Shown here: one piece after another, positions 35,815 through 46,244 of the stretch
Position numbering within the stretch: position 1 is the stretch's first letter
How the letters are laid out: each line of letters opens with the position of its first letter
NCBI GenBank assembly: GCA_029216955.1
Contig: JANAVB010044017.1
Span: 5,693,029 to 5,757,028, forward strand
Direction: 5' to 3'
Source: Iris pallida
Lineage: Eukaryota; Streptophyta; Magnoliopsida; Asparagales; Iridaceae
Length of the DNA: 64,000 nucleotides
Position numbers and translations under genes: made by a program
The notes under the pieces: generated by a model
What the model saw: the letters and a program-made list of their open reading frames with translations, nothing else
What the model was told of the DNA's origin: nothing
The model's database searches: none

Positions 35815-36576
35815 TCAAGCCTCGAAGCGCTCACGCAGGTCTCTAATCATCTCGACCAGATCTTCTGTGGAGCTGGGAGCAGGTGAAGGTGGTAGAGCCT
35901 GAAGTTGGATATTGGAAGGAGCCGATGTCCGGAGCGCGGCGTGATGATCTGCACCCGAAGATATCCGTTGAGGGGGTATACTTGATTCCCCATTGGCCCC
36001 TGGATCAGGAATAGTGAAGACAGGTGTCCTTGCTAGAGTGGTCCGAATCTCGAACACTGCTTGAGTCAAGATTTGTATAGAGGCAGAGAGGGTTTTGAGG
36101 CCCCCTTTCAAAGTGTCTATGCGTTGCACGATGTCCGGAGCTGGAGTGTCTGATTCTCCTTCATCACCACCCCCTGCCATGTAAGTTGTCATGACATGGG
36201 TGGAAGTGGATGGATCGGTTGAAGCCTCACTCTCGACTTCACTTTCATGTGGAAGGGCCTCTTCTTCCGAGGCCTCGTATTGGCTATCCCCAGCTACGTC
36301 GAGGTTGGTTCCTTGGGGGACTTCCTCGCCTTTAAGAGGAGAATTGTCAGGAATTTGACTACCCCCAGCTACTGCTTCAGCCAGAGACTTTTTCTTTGCC
36401 CGGGTACTTTCGAACACCCCTGAGGACGGGATTACCGTCTTGTTCTTCCTCGGCTGACTCTTGGATGACATTGCAGAGGTTGAGGAGTTGGCAGTTGTCT
36501 TTCTCCCGGATGAGTGAGAATTGGTGACAACATGGCAGGAAGTGATCTTAAGCTCCTCTTCGTCTTCAATTGGCAC
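35815..36576 (-). pseudogene. Gypsy-1 gag N-terminal part
   Basis: A 253-residue frame, acidic and Ser/Thr/Pro-rich in the middle, with a helical stretch (VQRIDTLKGGLKTLSASIQIL) and EDLVEMIRDLRERFEA at the end, just before the stop that precedes the gag core. Its position and composition fit the N-terminal gag of large gypsy elements. Confidence 0.65.
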
Positions 36577-37656
36577 TCTCTTACCGAGGCAACGTCGGAT
36601 GGGTACCGTAGATTGCAGTCGCTAAAACATGGATTACCTTTGTGGTGGAGCTATTATCTTGCAACAACAGCAGTTGATGGTAACAATGGCACAAGTGTGC
36701 CCTGTGAGGGGCGCATCGTGCTTATTGGTCATCTCTCCTGATCTGTGTTTGTGAGTGATCATGTTACGCAAATCATGATGGAAGAGTTCAACTTTGATAC
36801 CCTCTTCAGGCGCATGCCAAGGCCAAGTTCTGGGGTGTTCATCTGAATGTTGTGCCCCCTGATCTAGTTCATGCGTATATGATACGCCCAGATCATTGGT
36901 GGGGGAACAATATTTATTGCAACGTGAACCTACTTTATGCGCACCACCTAAGTGGATGCATGGGTTCAACGTCGCAGATTTTGCCCTACCTGACTTGGTT
37001 CGAAATACAGTAGATGGCCCAAGCGGGACAGGGACTTTGAAAGTCGGCTTGAAAATGCGTCTGAGTCAACCCTATACGGCTTGCCATGAGCAGCGCGCAT
37101 GCTTCTGGTTCGCTGTTGGTATAGCACATTTGGCGCGCATGGCCTGTGCTGCCTTGGATCTCTTTGTACTAGCCCGCAAAGGCGTATAGTACTCAGAATC
37201 CAATTCTGTCTCGCCATGACAGCGAGTGAGTCTGTCAAAGATAGATGTTTTCTCCTGCACACCAGAGCTCATACACGGAAGATTGGCTGTACCTCTGCTC
37301 CGTTGGCACATCTTCTTCATCTGGAAAGAAGATAGTTGGGGAATGCAGTCAACACTGCATTTTCCTGACAAACACGCTGCACCAGTAGGCATATCTTGGT
37401 TGCTGAGAACGTCAGCGGAAAGGGTCCACTGTGGTGGTGCATCCCTTTCAACGATGGCGCTAGGCGCATCCCCCTTGCGCACCCAGACTCGGCGAGTCTT
37501 CTTCGGCTTTGGCAGCCACTTCGAAGGACTTGCACTGCCTTCAGAGATGAACTCCTCATACGCCTATTTATCGAGGCACACCATAAGTATTTTGTAGGAG
37601 GAGCCCAGCTTGATGTCGTCAGATTGCAACACAACCTTCTCGTTGGAGGAGAAAGT
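36577..37656 (-). other. Gypsy-1 long leader between PBS and gag
   Basis: About 1.1 kb without a recognisable domain. A 136-residue minus-strand frame (37072-37482) resembles nothing that I know. GGCGCAT motifs occur here as in the LTRs (for example near 36708, 36811 and 37463). Confidence 0.5.
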
Positions 37657-37679
37657 CGTCCCCAGCAGAGTCGCCAGCT
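37657..37679 (-). other. Gypsy-1 primer-binding-site region
   Basis: On the minus strand AGC and then TGGCGACTCTGCTGGGGA immediately follow the LTR end GGCGAACA. TGG at this position is typical of a tRNA 3'-CCA complement. I do not assign the tRNA. Confidence 0.65.
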
Positions 37680-38808
37680 TGTTCGCCATTGAAAAATAGG
37701 ACACAAAAGGTTTTTGATTGCAACTTTTGTATTTCGATTACAAACAGAACAGTATACAATGTAGGACTTAGATGTAGTCCTTTGAGTACACTTTTATTTT
37801 TATCTAGAAACTGTGTTGATAGAGCGAGTGGTAATGCGTTGACTCCGTTGACGATCTGACAACGATCTTGAATTCTCTGAAGGTCTGGATTGCTCTGGAT
37901 GTCGGAGCATTTTAAGGGGAAGAAGACGCGAAGTGTCTCTCCTGCTCTCTGGATATGATCCGTGGATATATCTCCATGTATATATCTCTGTGTGCGTCTG
38001 GATAAAGGAATTATCCTTCTATTTATAGGTTGCAGGCTGAGCTACCTCTGTGCGCATATGTAGGATGCCTCTGGATGTGGGAACGCTACATGGCTGATGC
38101 TGGCGAAAGTGCATGGATAATACGCCACGAATCTGTTTGAACTGCTGCGTTGGGCTGCGGTGGAGCTGACACGTGGCAGTTGCGAGGATTCAGTTATTGC
38201 TGAGATCTTGGATGGCTAGCACCCATTCATAGGCAAAACTAAGTCAAATGACACGTAGCGCGTGTTCATGGCTCAAAGATCTTAGATTTGGGGAGAGTGA
38301 TATGTTTTGATGCGCCTAGGATCAGGCGCATGGAGGGGACTGAGCTGCTATCTTTAAGGATCATAAGCGAGTCCGAGCACATAACTTTTGAGGTGCATGC
38401 ATGGATTTACATCAGGATGCGCCTAGGATCAGGCACATGGGGTGACTTGGTCTATGACTTCGAGGAGTCATAGGTAAGTCCAGGCGCATGGCTTCTAAGG
38501 CGCATACAGATCTTTTGGGCGCATGGCTGTGGAAGCGCATGCAGAGACTTGGCTTCTGTCTTGAGATCTGGAGTAAGTCTGGGGGCGCATGGCTTTTGAG
38601 GCGCATACAGTCTTCTAGGTTAATGGTTACGAGGCGCATGCGAATGATCGATCGGCCAGGTGGCAAGGACAGCAATAGCCGATCAAAAGTGTAGTGATGG
38701 TACTGATGTCAGCGGCTCTTCATTTTCTGCAAAGGGCAGCTGAATGGGCGGCTCTTAAGATGTGTTGCCACCTTTGTCACTCAGCATTTAATGCTTGATA
38801 ATGACAAG
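37680..38808 (-). repeat. Gypsy-1 5' LTR, inner part
   Basis: Homologous to 25091-26218. It ends at ATGACAAG (38801-38808), the gypsy-2 insertion point. The LTR resumes at 48879. Confidence 0.93.
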
Positions 38809-41233
38809 TGTCATGCCCCAGAACCAGAATACTGGAGAGCGGGGGACAGACACAGCCAGCTACGTACATTGAAGTGAATCTCACCTCGCAATACGGTCAC
38901 GGCTGTCTAGATGCATGAGGGTTTACTACAAGCCATCAGTCTCTTAAGGTCAATAACAAGCCTAGTGTCTCAATCTCAAGCAACAAGTAGATGTAACAAG
39001 ATGGTAGATCATCAGACATACAAGGTAAGGCGTCCCATACATTACATATTCAGATGATCATGAAGCTAGTCATACAAAATACGAAGACTAGCAAGATTTT
39101 AAGTCATACATGATCAACCCTAGGATTTGTCAATCATGTTACAGCCCGTAGGTAGACAGTAAGTAAAGTTGCAACGAGCTAACACTTGCTCGGCGGCTAA
39201 ACGCCTCAAAAGAATATTTGTACAAAGAAGTGGGAGAGCAAAATAAAAACTCACTCGTTGCCGGGATTCCTTCTAGTATTCACCATCTGGCAGGAAAGTT
39301 GGGAGATCCTCGGTAGCTGCTCCGAAATTTGGCCATACAAAACCAGCTGGGTCAGACCCTAGAAAGAGCAAGTGCCACGAAGGGGGCTTCACTTAAGAAC
39401 TAAAACCAGCCTGTTAGCACATAAAGTCATAGGTGAAATAACATAAGACATGAGTTAAAGAAAACAGGATGATAAACGATAAGATAACTAGAGGACTATT
39501 CCGGTAACCAAGTTACAACCCGTAAACCAAACAAGGACCGGGGTTGTAACCCTTCACCTGAATAGAACTTAGCCTCGAACCAATTATCGATAAAGTAAAG
39601 CATAAACAAGCATGTCCGGAGATATCCACGCACCGGATCTGGGCAAGACTAGACAAGATAGGACTCCCTCCATCATTCACGGCCAAGCAAAGAGTACGGC
39701 TTGATACTTAACTAACTAGGGTTATCACAAGCTTAGTTACTAGCAAGATGCAATGAGGTACGCCGACGGCCACAAGCCCTGCAGACTATCCAAGTTATCT
39801 AGACGCAAGGTTCAATATTAGAGTTATCATGTCTTGTTAGGTGACTTGGATGCAACACATGACAGTATGCATAGTAATCGTTTCATGTAGTGCCCCACAT
39901 AGCAGTGAGCTGGAAATGTGCCCTACTCGTCAGTAGGCTACAAGTCCATCAAGGAAGGCGTCCAGATAACGGGATTGCTTGTAGCCGGAATACCTCTCTA
40001 TATGCTCTACTTGATCAATCTAGTCATTAACCTAGTCAGATTCAGTATGAATCCCTGACCGTGGTAACCAGGGATACATGTCCTAGACATGATGCGAGAC
40101 AAGACTGGTTGCTTATACAAGCATATTCAATACAATCACCCACGGTGTCAAGAATTCACTTAGCATATCAAGCTGGGCGTCGCAACAGCGTATCAAGGTT
40201 ATCATGTCGGGTTGCTTATCAAGATTACTTATCAAGGCAAGGGTGCGTCACAACGGACCACCATCAAGAATCCTAAAAAGGGGATATGGGGACATAATGC
40301 TCCCAAGGGGGGGAGCAAGGGGTATTATGGCCAACAAGTGGCATTAGCCAAGTTGCGCCAGGAAGAGTCAGGCCAAGTCATGTTGCGCCAGGCACTAGAC
40401 TGCGCGAGGCTAGGTTGCGCCTGAGTCAGGTTGCGCCTGAGTCAGACTGCGCACGAGTCAGACTGCGCACGAGTCAGACTGCGCACGAGTTAGACTGCGC
40501 ATGAGTCAGACTGCGCAAGAGTCAGACTGCGCACGAGTCAGACTGCACTGCACGAAAGAGCGCACGCAACTCAGTGGCACAAGCTAAAAAGCTCGTGCAC
40601 ACTGCTCACTGTCTTCTCCAAAATCAGCAAGAATTCCATGGTTGAACCCGTAGCTTCAAAGGTCTATAACTTGGTCAAAATAAGTCCAAATCCAACTTTG
40701 AAATGGTCAAAATTGGGTAGAATAAAATTATCTTCAACATGGAACCATCAAAATTTGAAAACAAAGAAGTTTAATAGATCAAAACCACCAAAATCCGAAA
40801 ATGACCAATTTTTAGATCTACAAAAATCAAAGCCTCAAAATGGAAAATGACAAGTTCTAATGTATCTTAGAAACACGAGAAGAAGCTATTGGAACAATAA
40901 AAAAATGGGTTCTCTTGTGGAAGCAAGTTGCACTTGCCTAAGGGGTGTTCTTGGTTGGTGGTGGGTTTAATGGAGAAGGAAGAAGAGTTAATGAGAAAGT
41001 AGAGGAGAGAGAAAAGTTAGGTGGGTTATAAAGGGGAATGGTGGTGGGTTTAACATGATGAACCAAAGAATAAACCAAGCCAACCCAAAATAAACCAAGT
41101 TAAACCATTACATGCCATGATGAACCTAATCATGATTAAACTGAAATTAGCTAGCCAGGCAGAAAATTAAAATACATGTCAGGATTCCGTATACGTATAC
41201 TGAAAATACGTAGAACGGAAAACGGGGGTGACA
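38809..41233 (-). repeat. Gypsy-2 3' LTR (2425 bp)
   Basis: Shorter than its partner by about 200 bases, mainly because one copy of a CAC-AAC-GGA-type unit and flanking sequence (near 40240-40330) is missing or replaced. Contains a 16-bp minisatellite at about 40440-40550. Confidence 0.95.
40440..40550. repeat. 16-bp minisatellite in gypsy-2 3' LTR
   Basis: About seven units of ACTGCGCACGAGTCAG with single-base variants. The matching array in the other LTR is at about 48035-48187 and has more units. Confidence 0.9.
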
Positions 41234-41262
41234 ACTCTACCCACCTTAAAAGAATTCTGTCC
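41234..41262 (-). other. Gypsy-2 polypurine tract
   Basis: On the minus strand GGACAGAATTCTTTTAAGG is followed by TGGGTAGAGT and then the LTR start TGTCACCCCC. It is the intact form of the junctions seen decayed at 1941, 4056, 4541 and 5226. Confidence 0.85.
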
Positions 41263-41397
41263 TCGGAATTTAATTAAGAGGCTTGAGATGTCGAGCAAGC
41301 TATATCAATTGCAGGTAATATATGACTAGCAGTCAATCAAGCAATCATTCATGCAAGCAAGGAACTTAAGCATAAGGCATAAGAAAGACATTATACC

Positions 41398-42459
41398 TTA
41401 CGAGTCAAATAGGTCAGGATATCGCGATCGGATATCATCCTCATGCTCCCACGTTGACTCACCCAAAGAGTGATGACCCCAAGCAACACGGACTAAACTA
41501 ATAGTCTTATTCTTGAGTATCTTCTCCCTCCGGTCCAATATGGATACGGGTCTCTCCTCATACGAAAGGTTGGTACCAACAACCAATTCCGAATGATCAA
41601 GGACATGACTCGGATCCGGGATATACCGTCGTAATTGGGATACATAGAAGACATCATGCACCTCACGTAACGACGGTGGAAGAGCGAGATGATAGGACAC
41701 ATCACCTACTCGCTCAAGGATATCAAACGGCCCTATATACCTAGGACTAAGCTTTCCCCGTACGCCGAATCGAATGACGCCATGGGTAGACGAGATCCTA
41801 AGGAATACGTGGTCGCCGACAAAAAATTCAAGAGGGCGCCGATGGGAATCGGCCCAATGATGCTGGCGATCTTGGGCAACTCGAAGATGATCTCTGACTT
41901 GTCTAACCACCTCAATAGTCCGCGTCACCATCTCTGGTCCAAGCATTTGCCTCTCACCGATATCGTCCCAAGCTAAAGGAGATCTGTACTTCCTGTCGTA
42001 CAAGGCCTCGAAAGGTGCCATCTGGATACTAGCCTGGAAACTGTTATTATAGGAGAACTCCACGAGATGTAGGTGATCTTCCCACGAACTATCCAAGCCG
42101 AGTGTACATGACCGCAGCATGTCTTCAAGAGTCTGGATCGTACGTTCTGACTGACCATCTGTCTGCGGATGGTAGGCTGAACTGAACTTGAGACGAGTCC
42201 CCAAACTTTCCTGAAGACTTCGCCAAAAGTGAGATGTGAATCTCGAATCTCTGTCGGACACAATACTGACTGGCACTCTATGCAATCTGACTATCTGTCG
42301 GAGGTACATCTCTACAAGCTGATCCGTCGACTAGCCGATTTTGAAAGGAAGAAAATGAGCTACCTTCGGAAGACGATCAACTATAACCCATATGGCATCT
42401 CTTCCAGCTGGGGATCTAGGTAATCCAGTTACAAAATCCATAGTAATATGCTCCCATTT
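41398..42459 (-). pseudogene. Gypsy-2 integrase core and chromodomain
   Basis: A 303-residue open frame (41398-42309) holds SIVSDRDSRFTS (second Asp) and YHPQTDGQSERTIQ (catalytic Glu), then GKLSPRYIGPFDILERVG and HDVFYVSQLRRY. The last ~45 residues form a chromodomain-like end with ILDRREKILKNKTISLVRVAW and STWEHEDDIRSRYPDLF, which in chromoviruses directs integration to heterochromatin. The first catalytic Asp (TMDFVTGLP) is upstream between stops at about 42325 and 42457, both compatible with G-to-A changes. Confidence 0.9.
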
Positions 42460-42759
42460 TCATTCTGGGATCGATAAAGGTTGAAGAAGTCCAGCTGGTC
42501 TCTGATGTTCAGCCTTAACTTGTTGACAAACTAAACAACGAGAGACAAATCGGGCTATCTCCCTCTTCATGCCATTCCACCAAAAATGCTGCCGAATATC
42601 ACGATACATCTTCGTACCGCCAGGGTGAATGGAATACTGAGAACTATGGGCTTCTGCCATGATCTCCTGTCTGATATCACCACTGGGTACACAAAGACGC
42701 CTCCCATGTCGGAGTGTACCATCTTCATGAATGCATAACTCTGGTCTCTGTCCTGCCAC
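42460..42759 (-). pseudogene. Gypsy-2 integrase zinc-binding N-terminus
   Basis: A 99-residue frame with the HHCC-type pattern: HSSQYSIHPGGTKMYRDI, then FVSRCLVCQQVKAEHQ. It ends at a stop in SIPE before KWEH. Confidence 0.85.
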
Positions 42760-42831
42760 ATATTCTGCCCTAAGCCGCTGAAGCTTAGAGTCCGTGGACT
42801 GAGCTAACTTGATCCTCTCAACTATACTGGA

Positions 42832-44199
42832 CTAAACTTGTATACTGGCCATCAATGCCACACTGGAAGGAAGAAAAATTTCAATACCCATCTTCTGAAG
42901 ATCTGCTAACAACTCTGGCTGTGCTGTTAGAAAATAAACTCTGGCCCTCCTGCTCAATGCATCTGCTACCACGTTGGCCTTCCCAGGATGATACTGTAAG
43001 TTGATGTCATAATCCACAAGTAGCTCTAGCCATCACCCCTGACGCATATTAAGATCCTTCTGGGTAAACACATACTTCAGACTCTTTTGGTCGGTGAAAA
43101 TCTCCACCCGATCTCCATACAAATAATGCCTCCAAAGTTTCAATACAAAAACTACGGCTGCTAACTCCAGGTCATGGGTTGGGTAATTCCTCTCATGATC
43201 ACGAAGCTGACGTGACGCATAAACGACTACCTTACCATGCTGTATCAAGATACATCCTAATCCCTTGCCGGATGCGTCGCAATAAACTAAAAATCCTCCC
43301 ATCCCATCGGGAAGAGTGAGAATGGGAGCCGTCATCAATCTCCGCTTCAACTTCTCAAATGAACTCTGACACTCTGTTGTCCAAGAAAACTGTATATCCT
43401 TACGGGTTAATTGCGTCAGTGGTGCTAAAATTCGAGCAAAGTCTGACACAAACCGTCGGTAATAGTCGGCCAATCCGAGGAAACTCCGAACTTCTGCGAC
43501 GGTGCTAGGTACTGGCCATGTCTCTATAGCTACTATCTTCGGGAGATCAACTTCTACTCCACCTCTGGTGATGATATGACCCAAGTACGAGATACGATCC
43601 AACCAAAACTCGTACTTACTGAACTTCGCGTACAACTGGTGCTCCCTGAGAATCTGAAGAACTACACGAAGATGATGTTCATGCTCTGCCTCGTTCTCGC
43701 TATAGACTAAGATGTCGTCTATGAATACTATCATGAACTGGTCCAAATAGGGCATGAAGATACGATTCATGAGGTCCATGAATACGGCCGACGCATTGGT
43801 TGCTCCAAATGGCATAACAAGGAACTCCCAATGTCCGTATCTAGATCTGAATGCTGTCTTCGGGATGTCCTGCTCTCTGACTCTGATCTGATGGTACCCC
43901 GACCGCAAGTCAATCTTTGAGAATACTGCCGCTCCCCTGCGCTGATCAAATAAATCATCTATCCTTGGTAAAGGATATCTGTTCTTAATTGTTACAGAGT
44001 TCAAGGTACGATAATCAATACATAATCTTGATGTACCATCCTTCTTCTTCACAAGAAGCATCGGAGCTCCCCAAGGTGATCCGCTAGCACGAATGAATCC
44101 CTTGGTTGTAAGTTCTTCAATCATCTTGTACAGGACCTCCAACTCTGATGGTGCCATCCTATAGACTCTCTCTGACACTGGTGTCGTCCCTGGAATCAA
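42832..44199 (-). pseudogene. Gypsy-2 reverse transcriptase and RNase H
   Basis: The 388-residue frame 43033-44199 carries [19 protein letters not shown], the first catalytic Asp in SKIDLRSGY (about residue 97), the active-site FIDDILVYS (Asp 161/162) and RNase H motifs [25 protein letters not shown] and [14 protein letters not shown] stop at 43033-43035 interrupts it just before WLELL. The frame continues as 42832-43017 with [22 protein letters not shown]. Length and order are normal for chromoviruses apart from the stop. Confidence 0.92.
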
Positions 44200-44211
44200 G
44201 TCGATAGTGAA

Positions 44212-44757
44212 CTATATCTCTCTCTCTGGGGGCATGCCTGGAAGCTCTTCGAAAAATACGTCAGGAAACTCTTTTACAACTCTGGAAAACTGAACTGCTG
44301 CTGCTATGGCCATCCGCAATGCTAGGAAAGAAGGTTCTACTCCGCCTCTAGAAAATGAAAACTCTGGCTCACCGGGAATACTAAAAATAATCTTGCCGAC
44401 ATGGCAATCTATTCTAGCATATTGGTCTCTCAACCAATCCTTTCCTAGGACCACATCATAATCGGCCATTGGGAACTCTATCAATCTAGCGGAAAACTCT
44501 CTACCGTTAACTACGATTCGACACGAGGAAAATATCCTATCTACACCTACAAGTCCGTTACCAGTAAGTATATTGAGCCTTACTGATAATGACTCGGGCT
44601 CCAGTCCTATCCGTGTCGCAAATCGTGCAGACATAAATGAATGCGATGCACCTGAATCAAATAATACTGATACAGGAAAAGAGTTGACAAGAATGGTACC
44701 GGCCACCACCTCACCTGATGCCAACTACTCTTCTACGGTCAAAGCCATTGCTTGACC
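44212..44757 (-). pseudogene. Gypsy-2 aspartic protease
   Basis: A 170-residue frame (44212-44724) with SVLFDSGASHSF (catalytic DSGA at about residue 23) and DYDVVLGKDWL. A TAG precedes the first Met and another TAG follows PEREI, separating protease from gag and RT. The pro and RT frames are otherwise collinear. Confidence 0.88.
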
Positions 44758-44762
44758 GTGCC

Positions 44763-46088
44763 CTATGGGTGCTGGTCCCCTCTGCTGGAAACCTCTCTGG
44801 CAGTTCTGAACCTGAGCTTGGACTGGGCATACTGTTGCGGTCGCTGCTGCTGGAATGCCTGAGCCTGAGGCGACAACGGCCTCAGAGGCTGATACTGCTG
44901 CTGCTGCTGCACTGGTGCTGGTCCCCTCACTAAGGGACTAGTCTGGGTCGATGAGGATGAACCGGCTCTCTGTGGGCAGGACCCTATCATGTGATCTGGT
45001 GCCCCACAAGCCAAACACAATCCTTGTGCTCGGCGACATTCTGACACTACATGCCCTGGCTTCCCATAATGAGTGCAGCCCATTATGGAAGACTGCCTCC
45101 GCTTCTGCTGTTGAGGATACGTCGGAGTCGAATACTGAACCGACATAACTGATGCTGCCCTCCTCGGAGCTCCAATGGTCAAGGCCCTAGCTGCCGGGGC
45201 TGGGGCTGAGGACTGGGTCATCTGACCATGGGACCGCTTCCGTCCTCCAGTTCTGTCTACAATTCTCTGTAAGGTATACCCATGCCTCTTAGCTGCCCGT
45301 AAAACAGCATCAAAGGTCTGATGCTCAAACTGCTCCACTGCTAGAATGATCTCTAGGTGGAGTCCCTGCTGGAACCGCTGCGCTCGATCGAACTCGATTG
45401 CCCCCAAAGTGGGAGCAAACCGACTCAGTCTTGAAAACTCGGGCACATATCCATCGACCGTCCTGCTCATCTGCCTGAGATTGGTGAACTTTGTCTGTAG
45501 GTCGTACCGAGCCACAGCATCGAAGTACTTGATCTGAAACTTGTCACTGAACACCGCCCACGGGACAGGTGTTGCCAATCCAACTGCTATCATCGCCCAC
45601 CAGGTGCGGGCTAGGTCCAATAACTGTAGGCGCACCACAGCTACCTTCTCTCCTTCTGGAGTCTTGGCTGCATCCAAGATAATCTCAATGTCCTGGAGCC
45701 ACGCATCAGCTTCAATAGCGTCTTCACTCCCATCAAAGAATGGAGGGTTGAGGCGCTTGAAACTACTAGCCGTACTGTTCCCTTGATAACCAACATGGCC
45801 CATGGCATCCTGTACTGCCTGGTGCAGGGCATCGCCCCGACGATCTTGCGATGCAAGCAATGTCCTGATGAGACCCACCAAGGTGCCATCATCAGGCACT
45901 GCAGGCTGGACTGGCTGAACTGGGGGCTCGGGGTCCCCGGAATGCATGACTCGGGAGGCCGCTCCAGAGTGCTGGGCTTGGTCTCCAGGTTGCTGCTGGT
46001 CCACTGGAGGTGCTCCACCTTGCTGATCGGTAGGACCAGGAACAATGCCGCTGAAGAAATGACATGGGGAACAATAAGAAACGACCAT
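44763..46088 (-). pseudogene. Gypsy-2 gag with two zinc knuckles
   Basis: A 441-residue frame: Gln/Pro-rich N-terminus, then the gag core FKRLNPPFFDGSEDAIEADA and FSDKFQIKYFDAVARYDL. Two knuckles follow. The first is CTHYGKPGHVVSEC, with the second Cys changed to Tyr. The second, CLACGAPDHMIGSC, is an intact CX2CX4HX4C. The end is Gln-rich. The frame shifts before the protease. Confidence 0.9.
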
Positions 46089-46244
46089 GATAGATCGAGA
46101 ATATAAACATGTGATCAGGTCAAGGATTCTGAAAGATCAGAAGGCACGAGTAGATATCAAGGGTGAGTACTGATTGAGACATCTATCCGGTAAACCCTCA
46201 CACATCTTGATCTACAAGACCTGTATGGGCCACCACTTAAACCG
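46089..46244 (-). other. Gypsy-2 leader with conserved LTR-proximal motif
   Basis: Next to the LTR end the minus strand reads CGGTTTAAG and then TGGTGGCCCATACAGG (46220-46236). The same motif follows the family A LTRs (near 1699 and 15183). It may include the primer-binding site. Confidence 0.55.

Noticed and set aside
36577..37680. ORFs in the gypsy-1 leader as an extra gene (for example 37072-37482, minus)
   Set aside because: No recognisable domain, overlapping frames on both strands, and position in a leader. Some large gypsy elements have an extra ORF here, but nothing in the sequence supports one.
40440..40550. Possible CRISPR-like array of short repeats (also 48035-48187 and 62046-62250)
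   Set aside because: Units are contiguous 15-16-base tandem repeats without unique spacers, inside LTRs of a plant retroelement.
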